A DNA stretch of 5,415 bases from Massilia sp. (lineage in GTDB: Bacteria > Pseudomonadota > Gammaproteobacteria > Burkholderiales > Burkholderiaceae_D): NCBI GenBank assembly GCA_028291845.1, contig JAQGNM010000226.1, positions 1 through 5,415 of the forward strand. The letters run 5' to 3'. The notes under the pieces were generated by a model. That model did no database searches. It was not told the DNA's origin and saw only the letters and a program-made list of their open reading frames with translations. Shown piece by piece: positions 1 through 5,415 of the stretch (its first letter is position 1; each line of letters opens with the position of its first letter). A program made the position numbers and the translations under genes.

Positions 1-585
1 ATCTTCCTTGCTGTAGTTGATGGTGGCGTCGGCGCCGTGTTCGCGGCACACCGCAAGCTTGTCGTCGGTGGAAGCGGCGGCGATCACGGTGGCGCCGAGC
101 GCCTTGCCGATCTCGATGGCGGCCAGGCCGACGCCGCCGGCCGCGCCCAACACCAGCATGGTTTCGCCCGCCTTCAGGCCGGCGCGGTCGGCCACCGCGT
201 GATGCGAAGTGCCGTAGGTGAGGGTGATGGCGGCGGCGGTATCGAAGTCCATGCCCGGCGGCATCGGCATCACCGCCGCGGCCGCTGCCACCGCCTGCTC
301 GGCGAACGCGCCCTGCGCCACGAAGGCGATCACCTTGTCGCCCACCTTGACGTGAGCGACGCCGTCGCCGACGCTGGAAACCACCCCGGCCAGTTCGCTG
401 CCGGGGGTGAACGGCAGCGCCGGCTTGACCTGGTACTTGCCCTGGATGATCAGCACGTCAGGGAAATTCACCCCTGCCGCCTTGACGTCGATCACCACTT
501 CGCCCGGCCCTGCCGCCAGCGCGGCCAGCTCTTCCACCACCAGGCTGTCGGGCATGCCCCAGGCCTTGCAACGCACTGCTTTCAT
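1..585 (-). CDS. NADPH:quinone oxidoreductase family protein (N-terminal 195 residues, cut by the window edge)
   Basis: This is a zinc-independent medium-chain dehydrogenase/reductase of the quinone oxidoreductase group, a cytosolic enzyme expected to use NADPH to reduce quinones or other activated carbonyl or enone substrates. Reading from the ATG at 585, the protein starts MKAVRCKAWG. It has the GroES-like N-terminal domain with AAGVNFPDVLIIQGKYQ (37-53) and PFTPGSELAGVV (58-69), then GDKVIAF (82-88), then the Rossmann nucleotide-binding loop LGAAGGVG (146-153) followed by the GATVIAAAS strand (164-172). The Cys cluster that binds structural zinc in alcohol dehydrogenases is absent. Family members are about 320-330 residues, so roughly 40% is missing past the left edge. 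A GGGAGA ribosome binding site (complement of 591-596) lies 5 bases before the start. It is divergent from the TIR gene and probably core metabolism. The substrate cannot be read from the sequence. Confidence 0.9.
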   Translation of the reverse strand, partial: MKAVRCKAWGMPDSLVVEELAALAAGPGEVVIDVKAAGVNFPDVLIIQGKYQVKPALPFTPGSELAGVVSSVGDGVAHVKVGDKVIAFVAQGAFAEQAVAAAAAVMPMPPGMDFDTAAAITLTYGTSHHAVADRAGLKAGETMLVLGAAGGVGLAAIEIGKALGATVIAAASTDDKLAVCREHGADATINYSKED

Positions 586-767
586 CAAGTTCTCCCGTTT
601 TTAGAAAATAGAACGACCGTTTAGTTCTTTGATTATGCCGGATTTCAGCACCGCTGTGGCGTGTTCGGCCGGGTCGCTGAGACGTTTGCGGGCGCACAAG
701 GCGGTTGCCGTTGTGCTTGTTACAGTCGGTACAGTGTCGTTGGCATTTTGCAAATATGGAGGCGGCT
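586..767. promoter_or_regulatory. Divergent intergenic region between the oxidoreductase and the TIR gene
   Basis: This 182-bp gap must hold the promoters of both divergent genes. On the minus strand it carries the oxidoreductase ribosome binding site (591-596) and an operator-like palindrome (612-621). On the plus strand it ends with GGAGG (758-762), 5 bases before the TIR start. The hexamer TACAGT occurs twice, at 721-726 and 730-735, 9 bp apart. No convincing sigma-70 -35/-10 pair is visible in either direction; the best plus-strand guess is TTGCCG (705-710) with TACAGT (730-735), but its 19-bp spacing is poor. No RNA gene or credible small ORF was found. Confidence 0.4.
609..628 (-). promoter_or_regulatory. 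TetR-type operator-like palindrome upstream of the oxidoreductase
   Basis: The core AACGACCGTT (612-621) is an inverted repeat of AACG and CGTT around a 2-bp centre. A looser outer pair, AGAAC (610-614) and GTTCT (624-628), surrounds it. It lies 27-36 bases upstream of the oxidoreductase start codon, where a bound repressor would block transcription. Sites of the general form AACG-NN-CGTT are commonly bound by TetR/AcrR-family repressors, which often control oxidoreductases of this class. No regulator gene is present in the window, so the assignment rests on the palindrome and its position alone. Confidence 0.3.
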
Positions 768-1376
768 ATGGCAAACCGGTATGCCTGTTTCATCAGTTAT
801 GCGCAAGGCCAGTTCGACCTGATGAACAAATTCAAGAGTGAGCTGGTGGCTGCCTTGCGCTGCTACCTCGAGCCCTACCTCGACAACGAAACCGAGTTGT
901 TCATCGACACCGAACAACTCGGCGGCGGCGACGACCTCGACCGCAAGATTGCCCGCGCCATGTGCGAGAGCGCGGCCATGATCCTGATCTATACGCCGAA
1001 GTACGAGTCGCACAAATTCACCCGCCGCGAGCATGCCGCCATGCAGCTGATCGAGGCCGAACGCAGCCAGTGGTACGACTTGCCCAGCCATCTCATCATT
1101 CCAGTAATCATGACACGCCATCCACTGTCGCTGCCGCCGCAAATCGCCAACTCGACCATGTATGTCGATTTCTCGCGTTTCACGATGGCGACTCCGGACA
1201 TGAAATCGAATCCCGACTTCATTCCAGCCATCGAAAAGATCGTCGCGCGCATCGTCCAGCACGTCGAACTGCAAAAGATCTCGACCCCGCCGAGTCACGA
1301 TTGCAACCAATTCGTGCTTCCCGATGTCCCACCTGAATGGCGTTCAACTCCCCCTCTGTCGTTCCCAAAAAAATAA
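768..1376 (+). CDS. Stand-alone TIR-domain protein (202 aa), putative effector of a two-gene operon
   Basis: This is a small cytosolic protein that is almost entirely one Toll/interleukin-1 receptor (TIR) domain. The first strand YACFISYA (5-12) is the TIR box 1 pattern. It is followed by ELFIDTEQLGGGDDLDRKI (43-61), which gives the loop and helix with the usual L-x-x-G-x-x-L-x-x-x-I spacing, then the SAAMILIYTPKYESHKF strand (68-84) and RRE (86-88). E88 sits where TIR NADases carry the catalytic glutamate. Later strands are LIIPVIM and MYVDFSRF, and the tail from about residue 150 is less conserved and proline-rich. There is no signal peptide or membrane segment. The ATG at 768 is chosen because GGAGG (758-762) lies 5 bases before it; the in-frame ATG at 756 and TTG at 705 lie upstream of that site. 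Bacterial TIR proteins hydrolyse NAD or make cyclic ADP-ribose signals, or act as scaffolds; which applies here is unknown. The next gene starts 8 bp downstream, so the two are probably co-translated. Confidence 0.82.
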   Translation: MANRYACFISYAQGQFDLMNKFKSELVAALRCYLEPYLDNETELFIDTEQLGGGDDLDRKIARAMCESAAMILIYTPKYESHKFTRREHAAMQLIEAERSQWYDLPSHLIIPVIMTRHPLSLPPQIANSTMYVDFSRFTMATPDMKSNPDFIPAIEKIVARIVQHVELQKISTPPSHDCNQFVLPDVPPEWRSTPPLSFPKK

Positions 1377-1384
1377 GGATAACC

Positions 1385-3835
1385 ATGGAAAATTACCGCT
1401 TTACCTTGCCGCTGCTGCCCACCCCAGGCAAGCTGACCACGGTCTACGCTGTCGACGGCGGCGCCACCCGCAATGCCGTGCTGACGACGATGGCCACTTT
1501 ATTGGCCGAACGGGCTGGCGCCGGCGTGCCGGTGCTGATGATCGACTGGGACACGGAGGCGCCCGGCTTGCATGACGCGTTCGAATCGTCGTCGACACCC
1601 CGGCCCGGCCAGGCGCAGCCCGGCCATTCGGGGCCCGGGCATTCGCGGCCCGGGCATTCGGGCCCCGGCCATTCGCGGCCCGGCCTCCTCGAATATTTCG
1701 CCGCTTGCCGCGAGCAGCTGATGTTGCTGTGCGACAGCACGCACGACCTCGACCGGCAGCTGGGCAGTGAGGCGGCCGAGCTGCGCCGCGCGCGCCAGGT
1801 ATTCGACGCGGTCGACTGGGAGCCCTTTGTCGAGCGGGTCGACGCCAGCAGGCCGCTGTACCTGATGCGCGCCGGCAGCTTCGACGACAGCTACGGCGAG
1901 CGCGCCGCCGCGGCCGACTGGGAAGGCTTGTTTGCCGCCAGCCCCAGCCTGTTCCGCTGTTTCGCCGAGCATATGGGGCGCCGTTTCGGCCACGTGCTGG
2001 TGGCCAGCCGCGGCGGACGGTCGGCGGCGGTGAGCGTTTGCACCAGCTTGCTTGCGGACCGCCTGATCGCGCTGTTCTCTCCCGACCGCCGCAGCCTCGA
2101 CGGCATCTGCGGCGTGCTCCGGCGCGCCATCGACTACCGCGCCAGCCACGAGGAAGCGCAGCGGCCGCTGCTGGTCTACCCGCTGCCGTTCGACCTCGAC
2201 GGCGCCGACCAGGGACGCCGCCTGCGCTGGCGCCATGGCGATCCGGCCATCGACGCCGGCGGCTACCAGGCCGTGCTCGAGCAACTGCTGCGTGAGTGCT
2301 ACGCTTTGTCCGAGTTGTCGCTCGACAGTTACTTCGATCACGTGCAATTACAGCAGCTCAATGCCATGGCCGAGGCGCCTGCACCGGCACTGGCGCGCCT
2401 GCCGCGCACCGCCGACCGTTTTTCGCTGGCGCGCGGCATTGCCGATTTGCTCGAATGGGCGGCCGACGGCTGCGTACCGTGGCAGCCGCGCGCTGAACTG
2501 GCCGTCAGCGGCCGCATCGCCGGCGCCCGCGCCGCCGATCCCGACGGCATCTCGCCCGCCTGGCAAACCGGCCTGGCCGCCGATCTGCTCGAGCTGGGCC
2601 GCCTGCAGCGTCAGCAAGGCCGCGACCGCCAGGCGCTTGCCAACATCACCGAGGCGGCCACCCTGCAAACCCAGTTGTGGGGGCCGGGCCACGCCGACAC
2701 CCGGGCCGGGAGGCTGGAACTGGGCGCGCACTTGCTGTCGTGCGGCAAGGCGGACGAGGCGCTGACCTTGTATTGCTGCCTGTTCGACGAGTGCGTCCAG
2801 GCGCTCGGCCATTCCCACCCCGACACCCTGGCCGCGCGCGCGGGCGTCGCCGCTGCCCTGGGTGATTGCAGCCAGTTCGACGTCGCCCTCGGTCACGCCG
2901 AGCAGGTGGTGATGGGCTGGCGCGAGCGCTGCGGCTTGAGCCATCGCTCGACCCTGGCGGCCCAGGAGGCGCACGCCGGCTTGCTGGCACAGGCCGGCGA
3001 ATTGGGCCGCGCCCGCATGTTGCTCGAACAGGTGCTCGAGGGCCGCGAGCGCGTGCTGGGACTCGAACATGCCGACACCCTCGCCACCACCGCCCATCTG
3101 GCGCTGATTTTGCGCCAAATGGGCCACCTCGACACCGCCCGCGGCCTGCAGGAACAAGTGCTCGACAGCCGCCAGCGTCTGCTTGGCGTCGATCATTGCG
3201 ACACCATCGAGGCCGGGCTGGCGCTGGCCGACACCGTGGCAGCCCAGTGCGATCTGCAGCGGGTGGGCGAGCTGTGCGGGCCGCTGGCGTCAGCCTGCCA
3301 GCGCCGCTACGGGCGCAGCTTGCCACCGAACCGCAGCGCGGAGCTCGAGATGGCCAGCATGCTGGCGCGCCAGAGCGGCATGGCCGCCGCCGGCACGGCG
3401 CTGCACCGGCCGGCGCCGGCGCGCGCCAGTCAGGGTGTCGATATCGCCACCTTCGGCGCGCCGCACGAAAGCGGCTTCTCCCTGAGCACGCCCGAACCGG
3501 CCCGCGGCGCGCTGCGCGCCCATGTCGCCAGCAATGCCTGCGCCGACGACGACGACGATTTCGGCGCCTGCGGCGGCTTCACCGCGCAGCTTGGCGCCGG
3601 CCACGCCGACCCTTGCGAAATCGAACGCGGCGTGATGCGCCTGGAGCAGATGGAGGACCGCGCCGCCGCCGAGGCGCGTGAGCTGGCCGACCGCCTGCGC
3701 GAGCCGATGCTCACGGCCAAGGTTGCGCCACTACTCAGGGCGCGGGGCGTGCGCGCCATTCTCGAAGTGTATTTTTATCAGGGGGATACGGATGCGCTGG
3801 TGGCGTTTATGCAAAAACCTATCAAACAAAAGTAA
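1385..3835 (+). CDS. Degenerate KGGVGR-type (MinD/ParA-like) ATPase domain fused to a TPR array (816 aa)
   Basis: The N-terminal domain belongs to the KGGVGR-variant P-loop ATPase family often found with TIR or TPR modules. The DWDTEAPGL motif (54-62), PGLLEYF, LYLMRAGSFDD (158-168) and DRLIALFSPDRRSLDG all match the family layout. The P-loop, however, reads DGGATRN (24-30) instead of KGGVGRT/S, and the DSRTG motif reads ASRGG (207-211), so ATP binding is probably lost. A Pro-Gly-His-Ser repeat (74-98) fills the loop after EAPGL. From about residue 397 to 650 there are TPRs of the kinesin-light-chain kind, with G-x-x-H-x-[DS]-T motifs ending at T439, T481, T523, T565 and T607, exactly 42 residues apart. 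The region from about 660 onward is unrecognised and includes a run of five Asp. The start at 1385 has AAGGA (1375-1379), which overlaps the TIR stop codon; the earlier in-frame ATG at 1337 has no ribosome binding site. The likely role is sensor or scaffold for the TIR protein, by inference. Confidence 0.8.
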   Translation: MENYRFTLPLLPTPGKLTTVYAVDGGATRNAVLTTMATLLAERAGAGVPVLMIDWDTEAPGLHDAFESSSTPRPGQAQPGHSGPGHSRPGHSGPGHSRPGLLEYFAACREQLMLLCDSTHDLDRQLGSEAAELRRARQVFDAVDWEPFVERVDASRPLYLMRAGSFDDSYGERAAAADWEGLFAASPSLFRCFAEHMGRRFGHVLVASRGGRSAAVSVCTSLLADRLIALFSPDRRSLDGICGVLRRAIDYRASHEEAQRPLLVYPLPFDLDGADQGRRLRWRHGDPAIDAGGYQAVLEQLLRECYALSELSLDSYFDHVQLQQLNAMAEAPAPALARLPRTADRFSLARGIADLLEWAADGCVPWQPRAELAVSGRIAGARAADPDGISPAWQTGLAADLLELGRLQRQQGRDRQALANITEAATLQTQLWGPGHADTRAGRLELGAHLLSCGKADEALTLYCCLFDECVQALGHSHPDTLAARAGVAAALGDCSQFDVALGHAEQVVMGWRERCGLSHRSTLAAQEAHAGLLAQAGELGRARMLLEQVLEGRERVLGLEHADTLATTAHLALILRQMGHLDTARGLQEQVLDSRQRLLGVDHCDTIEAGLALADTVAAQCDLQRVGELCGPLASACQRRYGRSLPPNRSAELEMASMLARQSGMAAAGTALHRPAPARASQGVDIATFGAPHESGFSLSTPEPARGALRAHVASNACADDDDDFGACGGFTAQLGAGHADPCEIERGVMRLEQMEDRAAAEARELADRLREPMLTAKVAPLLRARGVRAILEVYFYQGDTDALVAFMQKPIKQK
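1604..1681 (+). repeat. 15-bp tandem repeat encoding Pro-Gly-His-Ser-Gly/Arg
   Basis: Four close copies of a 15-bp unit occupy 1619-1633, 1634-1648, 1649-1663 and 1664-1678. A degenerate copy precedes them at 1604-1618, and a partial one (CCC GG) follows at 1679. The units encode PGQAQ, PGHSG, PGHSR, PGHSG and PGHSR, with the last residue alternating, so a 30-bp super-period is also visible. The repeat is in frame (residues 74-98 of the pseudo-ATPase/TPR protein), so gain or loss of a unit would change loop length by five residues without a frameshift. It lies between the EAPGL and PGLLEYF family motifs, where relatives have a short variable loop. Confidence 0.9.
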
Positions 3836-3847
3836 ACCCCTACTTTT
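3828..3847 (+). terminator. AT-rich inverted repeat over the stop codon of the TPR gene
   Basis: AAAAGTA (3828-3834) pairs perfectly with TACTTTT (3841-3847) around a 6-base loop AACCCC. The first arm includes part of the stop codon, and the second ends in four T. Position suggests transcription termination, but the stem has a single G-C pair and is weak. It may instead serve as a 3'-end stabiliser or be chance. Confidence 0.3.
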
Positions 3848-3886
3848 ACCGTGAAAGCTTAGTAGTGTATGGACGCATCGTCCCTT

Positions 3887-3905
3887 CCCGCCCTGTTGCG
3901 GGTTT
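3887..3905 (+). terminator. Possible rho-independent terminator after the TIR-TPR operon
   Basis: CCCGC (3887-3891) and GCGGG (3898-3902) form a 5-bp GC-only stem with a 6-base loop, followed by TTT (3903-3905). It lies 52 bp after the TPR stop codon and before the insertion sequence, oriented to end the plus-strand operon. The short stem and T-run keep confidence low. Confidence 0.35.
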
Positions 3906-3918
3906 GATCTAGCCGCTG

Positions 3919-3929
3919 GGTCCGACCCC
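3919..3929 (+). repeat. Inverted repeat copy at the transposase 3' side of the IS110 element
   Basis: GGTCCGACCCC is the reverse complement of 5350-5360. It is itself a near palindrome, GGGTC-C-GACCC (3918-3928), and lies inside a larger hairpin closed by CCGCTG (3913-3918) and CAGCGG (3936-3941). It begins 18 bp beyond the transposase stop codon. Confidence 0.75.
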
Positions 3930-3946
3930 TCGTTGCAGCGGGCGTG

Positions 3947-5188
3947 TTAAGTGTTTGCTGGTGGCAGGGCTTGTCCCGGCCACTGGCCAATCAGCTGGAG
4001 TTGCTTGATCCAGCGTGGTGCGTTTTTCCTGGCACTCATTGCGGCGTAGTCGATCTCTGGATCCCGGTAAGCCACTTGTCGCGTCAGCAGCAGGTAAATC
4101 AGACGGATCATTTTGTGGGCCAGGGCGACGATGACTTTGTTGTGTGTCTTGCGCACTTTCAGACTTTTGTACTTGGCTGCCAACGAGCTCTTGGTCGCCC
4201 GTGCCGCGTTGGCGCACTCGCACAAGATATAGCGGATGATCGCATTGCCTTTTCTGGTTTTTCCGGTTTTTCGTTTTCCCGCTGATTCATTGTTGCCCGG
4301 GCACAGTGCGGCCCATGAAGCCAAGCGATCGGCACAGCCGAAGCGCGTCATGTCGTCGCCAATTTCGATCAGGATCAGGGCGCTCGCAATCTGGTCGATG
4401 CCAGGAATGGTTTGCAGCAGGCGATGCGCCCATTGATACGGTGCCATGGCGGCCAGCAGATAGGCATCCATCTGGGCCAGTTCTTGGTCGAGCAGGTCGA
4501 TATGCGCGTGAAGATGTGTCAGCAAAAACATATGGCGTTCCGTCAGATCGCCATCCAGTGCCGCTCGCAGGTCGTCGCGTTTCGATTTGAGCCTGCCGCG
4601 CGCCATGTCGAGCAGAGTGTCAATTGGCTTGCCTTCGATGAGGCCCTGCACCATCGCTTTCGCCGACATGCCGTTAATTTCGCTGACCACGGCGCCCAGC
4701 TTGATGCCGGCGTCATCGAGGATTTTGTGCAGGCGATTGACTTCACTGGCACGCATGCCAGCGAGCTTGCGCCGGTAGCGCGACAGCAGGCGCAACCCGC
4801 GCAAGTCCTGCGGCGGAATAAAGCTGCCTCTGACGAGGCCGAAACGGGCCAGCACGGCCAGCCACTGCGAATCGGTGATGTCGGTCTTGCGGCCTGGAAC
4901 ATGCTTGACCGAATGTGCATTGACCACCCAGGTTTCGATGCCGGCCCGTTCCAGGTGGCTGTACAGGCTCTTCCAATAAATGCCCGTACTCTCCATCACC
5001 ACCAATTCGACGTCCAGTTCGACCAGCCAGCGAGCCAATTCTCGGCAATCGCGTTTGAAGCCGCCAAACTCGCGGGTGCTCTGTTCGATGGTGCCCTCGG
5101 CGCGTTCGACGAGGGCGGTGACGACATGCAACATGCGGTGCACGTCAATGCCGGCAACGCGCCGGTACAGCGGTTTAAGTCCTTCCAT
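3947..5188 (-). CDS. IS110-family transposase (DEDD recombinase, 413 aa)
   Basis: This is the transposase of an IS110-type element, a bridge-RNA-guided recombinase. The N-terminal RuvC-like DEDD domain shows all four acidic residues: D15 in AGIDVHR, E66 in VMESTGIYWK, and D103 and D106 in GRKTDITDSQW. A central helical region (about 112-250) follows. The C-terminal Tnp_2 domain has a helix-hairpin-helix-like TIPGIDQIASALILIEIGD (260-278) and WAALCPGNNESAGKRKTGK (292-310), in which S302 is the likely serine nucleophile. Length is normal for the family and there is no frameshift or internal stop, so it is probably functional. The ATG at 5188 is chosen because GGGAG (complement of 5196-5200) lies 7 bases before it. 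The frame stays open upstream to a TTG at 5230, but that extension has no ribosome binding site and no conserved sequence. Confidence 0.95.
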   Translation of the reverse strand: MEGLKPLYRRVAGIDVHRMLHVVTALVERAEGTIEQSTREFGGFKRDCRELARWLVELDVELVVMESTGIYWKSLYSHLERAGIETWVVNAHSVKHVPGRKTDITDSQWLAVLARFGLVRGSFIPPQDLRGLRLLSRYRRKLAGMRASEVNRLHKILDDAGIKLGAVVSEINGMSAKAMVQGLIEGKPIDTLLDMARGRLKSKRDDLRAALDGDLTERHMFLLTHLHAHIDLLDQELAQMDAYLLAAMAPYQWAHRLLQTIPGIDQIASALILIEIGDDMTRFGCADRLASWAALCPGNNESAGKRKTGKTRKGNAIIRYILCECANAARATKSSLAAKYKSLKVRKTHNKVIVALAHKMIRLIYLLLTRQVAYRDPEIDYAAMSARKNAPRWIKQLQLIGQWPGQALPPANT

Positions 5189-5230
5189 GATGTCACTCCC
5201 ATGATTACAATGAAGGAGCGCACAGGGCAA

Positions 5231-5332
5231 CGATGAACTGGATGATCCTCAGGCCGAACTCGGCCTAGGCCTCTTTACCGTTCGTGCTACGACGCAAGTC
5301 GTGCGACAGTCGGGGGTGCGCGCCAGTTCCGT
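5231..5332 (-). ncRNA. Candidate IS110 bridge RNA region in the transposase leader
   Basis: IS110 elements encode a structured bridge RNA in a non-coding end, and in the IS110 subgroup this lies upstream of the transposase. Here GAACTGG (5235-5241) can pair with CCAGTTC (5323-5329) as a 7-bp closing helix. Inside it are a 7-bp hairpin, AGGCCGA (5251-5257) with TCGGCCT (5260-5266), and a 5-bp hairpin, ACGAC (5289-5293) with GTCGT (5298-5302). The segment GGCCTAGGCC (5262-5271) is an alternative palindrome that competes with the first hairpin. Exact ends, promoter and guide loops cannot be set from one copy; the RNA could run closer to 5189 or 5360. Confidence 0.45.
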
Positions 5333-5349
5333 CAAGTCTGGTTTGGACC

Positions 5350-5360
5350 GGGGTCGGACC
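5350..5360 (+). repeat. Inverted repeat copy at the leader side of the IS110 element
   Basis: GGGGTCGGACC is the reverse complement of 3919-3929. It contains the palindrome GGTC-G-GACC (5352-5360), and a second GGACC lies just before it at 5345-5349, giving a local direct repeat. It is 162 bp upstream of the transposase start codon and is used here as the outer limit of the element. Confidence 0.75.
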
Positions 5361-5366
5361 GCCATT

Positions 5367-5382
5367 CAAAAGACGACTTTTG
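5367..5382. repeat. Small AT-rich hairpin just outside the proposed element end
   Basis: CAAAAG (5367-5372) and CTTTTG (5377-5382) form a perfect 6-bp stem around ACGA. It may belong to the host flank, or to the element if its true end lies further right. The remaining bases to 5415 show no gene or other structure. Confidence 0.35.
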
Positions 5383-5415
5383 TTGTCCTGTGTGCCCACC
5401 TCCATCTTGCTCTTT

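Larger units (their letters stand above)
3918..5360 (-). mobile_element. IS110-family insertion sequence, about 1.44 kb
   Basis: The element consists of an intact IS110-type transposase on the minus strand, a 172-bp structured leader upstream of it, and a short 28-bp trailer. The proposed limits come from an 11-bp inverted repeat: GGTCCGACCCC at 3919-3929 and its reverse complement GGGGTCGGACC at 5350-5360. The long non-coding segment upstream of the transposase fits the IS110 subgroup, while the inverted repeats are more usual for the IS1111 subgroup, so the subgroup is uncertain. IS110 elements usually make no target duplication, so none was expected and none was seen. The true ends may lie some bases outside the repeats. 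It lies directly downstream of the TIR-TPR operon and does not interrupt it. Confidence 0.7.

Noticed and set aside
37..624. Plus-strand open frame of 195 codons over the oxidoreductase
   Set aside because: Its translation is His/Arg/Gly-rich without motifs, while the minus strand gives an unbroken quinone oxidoreductase.
705..767. Upstream TTG start adding 21 residues to the TIR protein
   Set aside because: The GGAGG at 758-762 lies inside this extension and points to the ATG at 768; the added residues are not part of the TIR fold.
458..793. Minus-strand frame of 111 codons across the intergenic region
   Set aside because: It overlaps the oxidoreductase start in another frame, has no ribosome binding site or motif, and ends inside the real gene.
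1604..1681. CRISPR array
   Set aside because: The units are 15 bp, directly abutting without spacers, and in frame within a coding region.
1499..3196. Two long minus-strand open frames of 282 codons each (1499-2347 and 2348-3196)
   Set aside because: They lie opposite the pseudo-ATPase/TPR gene, whose motifs and TPR period are clear. Their translations are Ala/Gly/Arg/Gln-rich with no domain.
4412..5236. Long plus-strand open frame of 274 codons
   Set aside because: It is antisense to the clearly recognisable IS110 transposase, shows no family motifs, and is the usual product of high GC codon bias.

Overview
The window is GC-rich DNA with a three-part layout: a truncated housekeeping gene, a two-gene signalling or defence-like operon, and an insertion sequence. 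GC content, codon choice and the proteins together suggest a betaproteobacterium, perhaps of the Oxalobacteraceae (Massilia, Duganella or Janthinobacterium type). That placement is an inference from general similarity, not a measured match.

Positions 1-585 (minus strand) hold the first 195 codons of a zinc-less NADPH:quinone oxidoreductase of the medium-chain dehydrogenase superfamily; the rest lies beyond the left edge. A 182-bp divergent intergenic region follows. It holds a TetR-type operator-like palindrome close to the oxidoreductase start and the ribosome binding site of the next gene.

Positions 768-3835 (plus strand) are the accessory core. A stand-alone TIR-domain protein (202 aa) lies 8 bp upstream of an 816-aa protein with an N-terminal ATPase domain of the 'KGGVGR' MinD/ParA-like type and a C-terminal tetratricopeptide (TPR) array of the kinesin-light-chain type. 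The ribosome binding site of the second gene overlaps the stop codon of the first, so the two are almost certainly one operon. The most notable point is that the ATPase domain keeps the family's scaffold motifs but has lost the nucleotide-binding residues in both its P-loop and its DSRTG motif. It therefore looks like a pseudo-ATPase. A short tandem DNA repeat has also expanded a loop inside it. A reasonable model, inferred from family knowledge, is a TIR effector (NADase or scaffold) controlled by a TPR sensor or scaffold partner. No partner gene defines a known, named defence system here.

Positions about 3918-5360 are an IS110-family insertion sequence whose transposase (minus strand) has an intact DEDD catalytic set and a candidate serine nucleophile. 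Its ends carry an 11-bp inverted repeat, each copy built around a short REP-like palindrome. The 172-bp leader upstream of the transposase folds on paper into two hairpins enclosed by a 7-bp long-range helix, the position and sort of structure expected for an IS110 bridge RNA. The last 55 bp contain only a small AT-rich hairpin.
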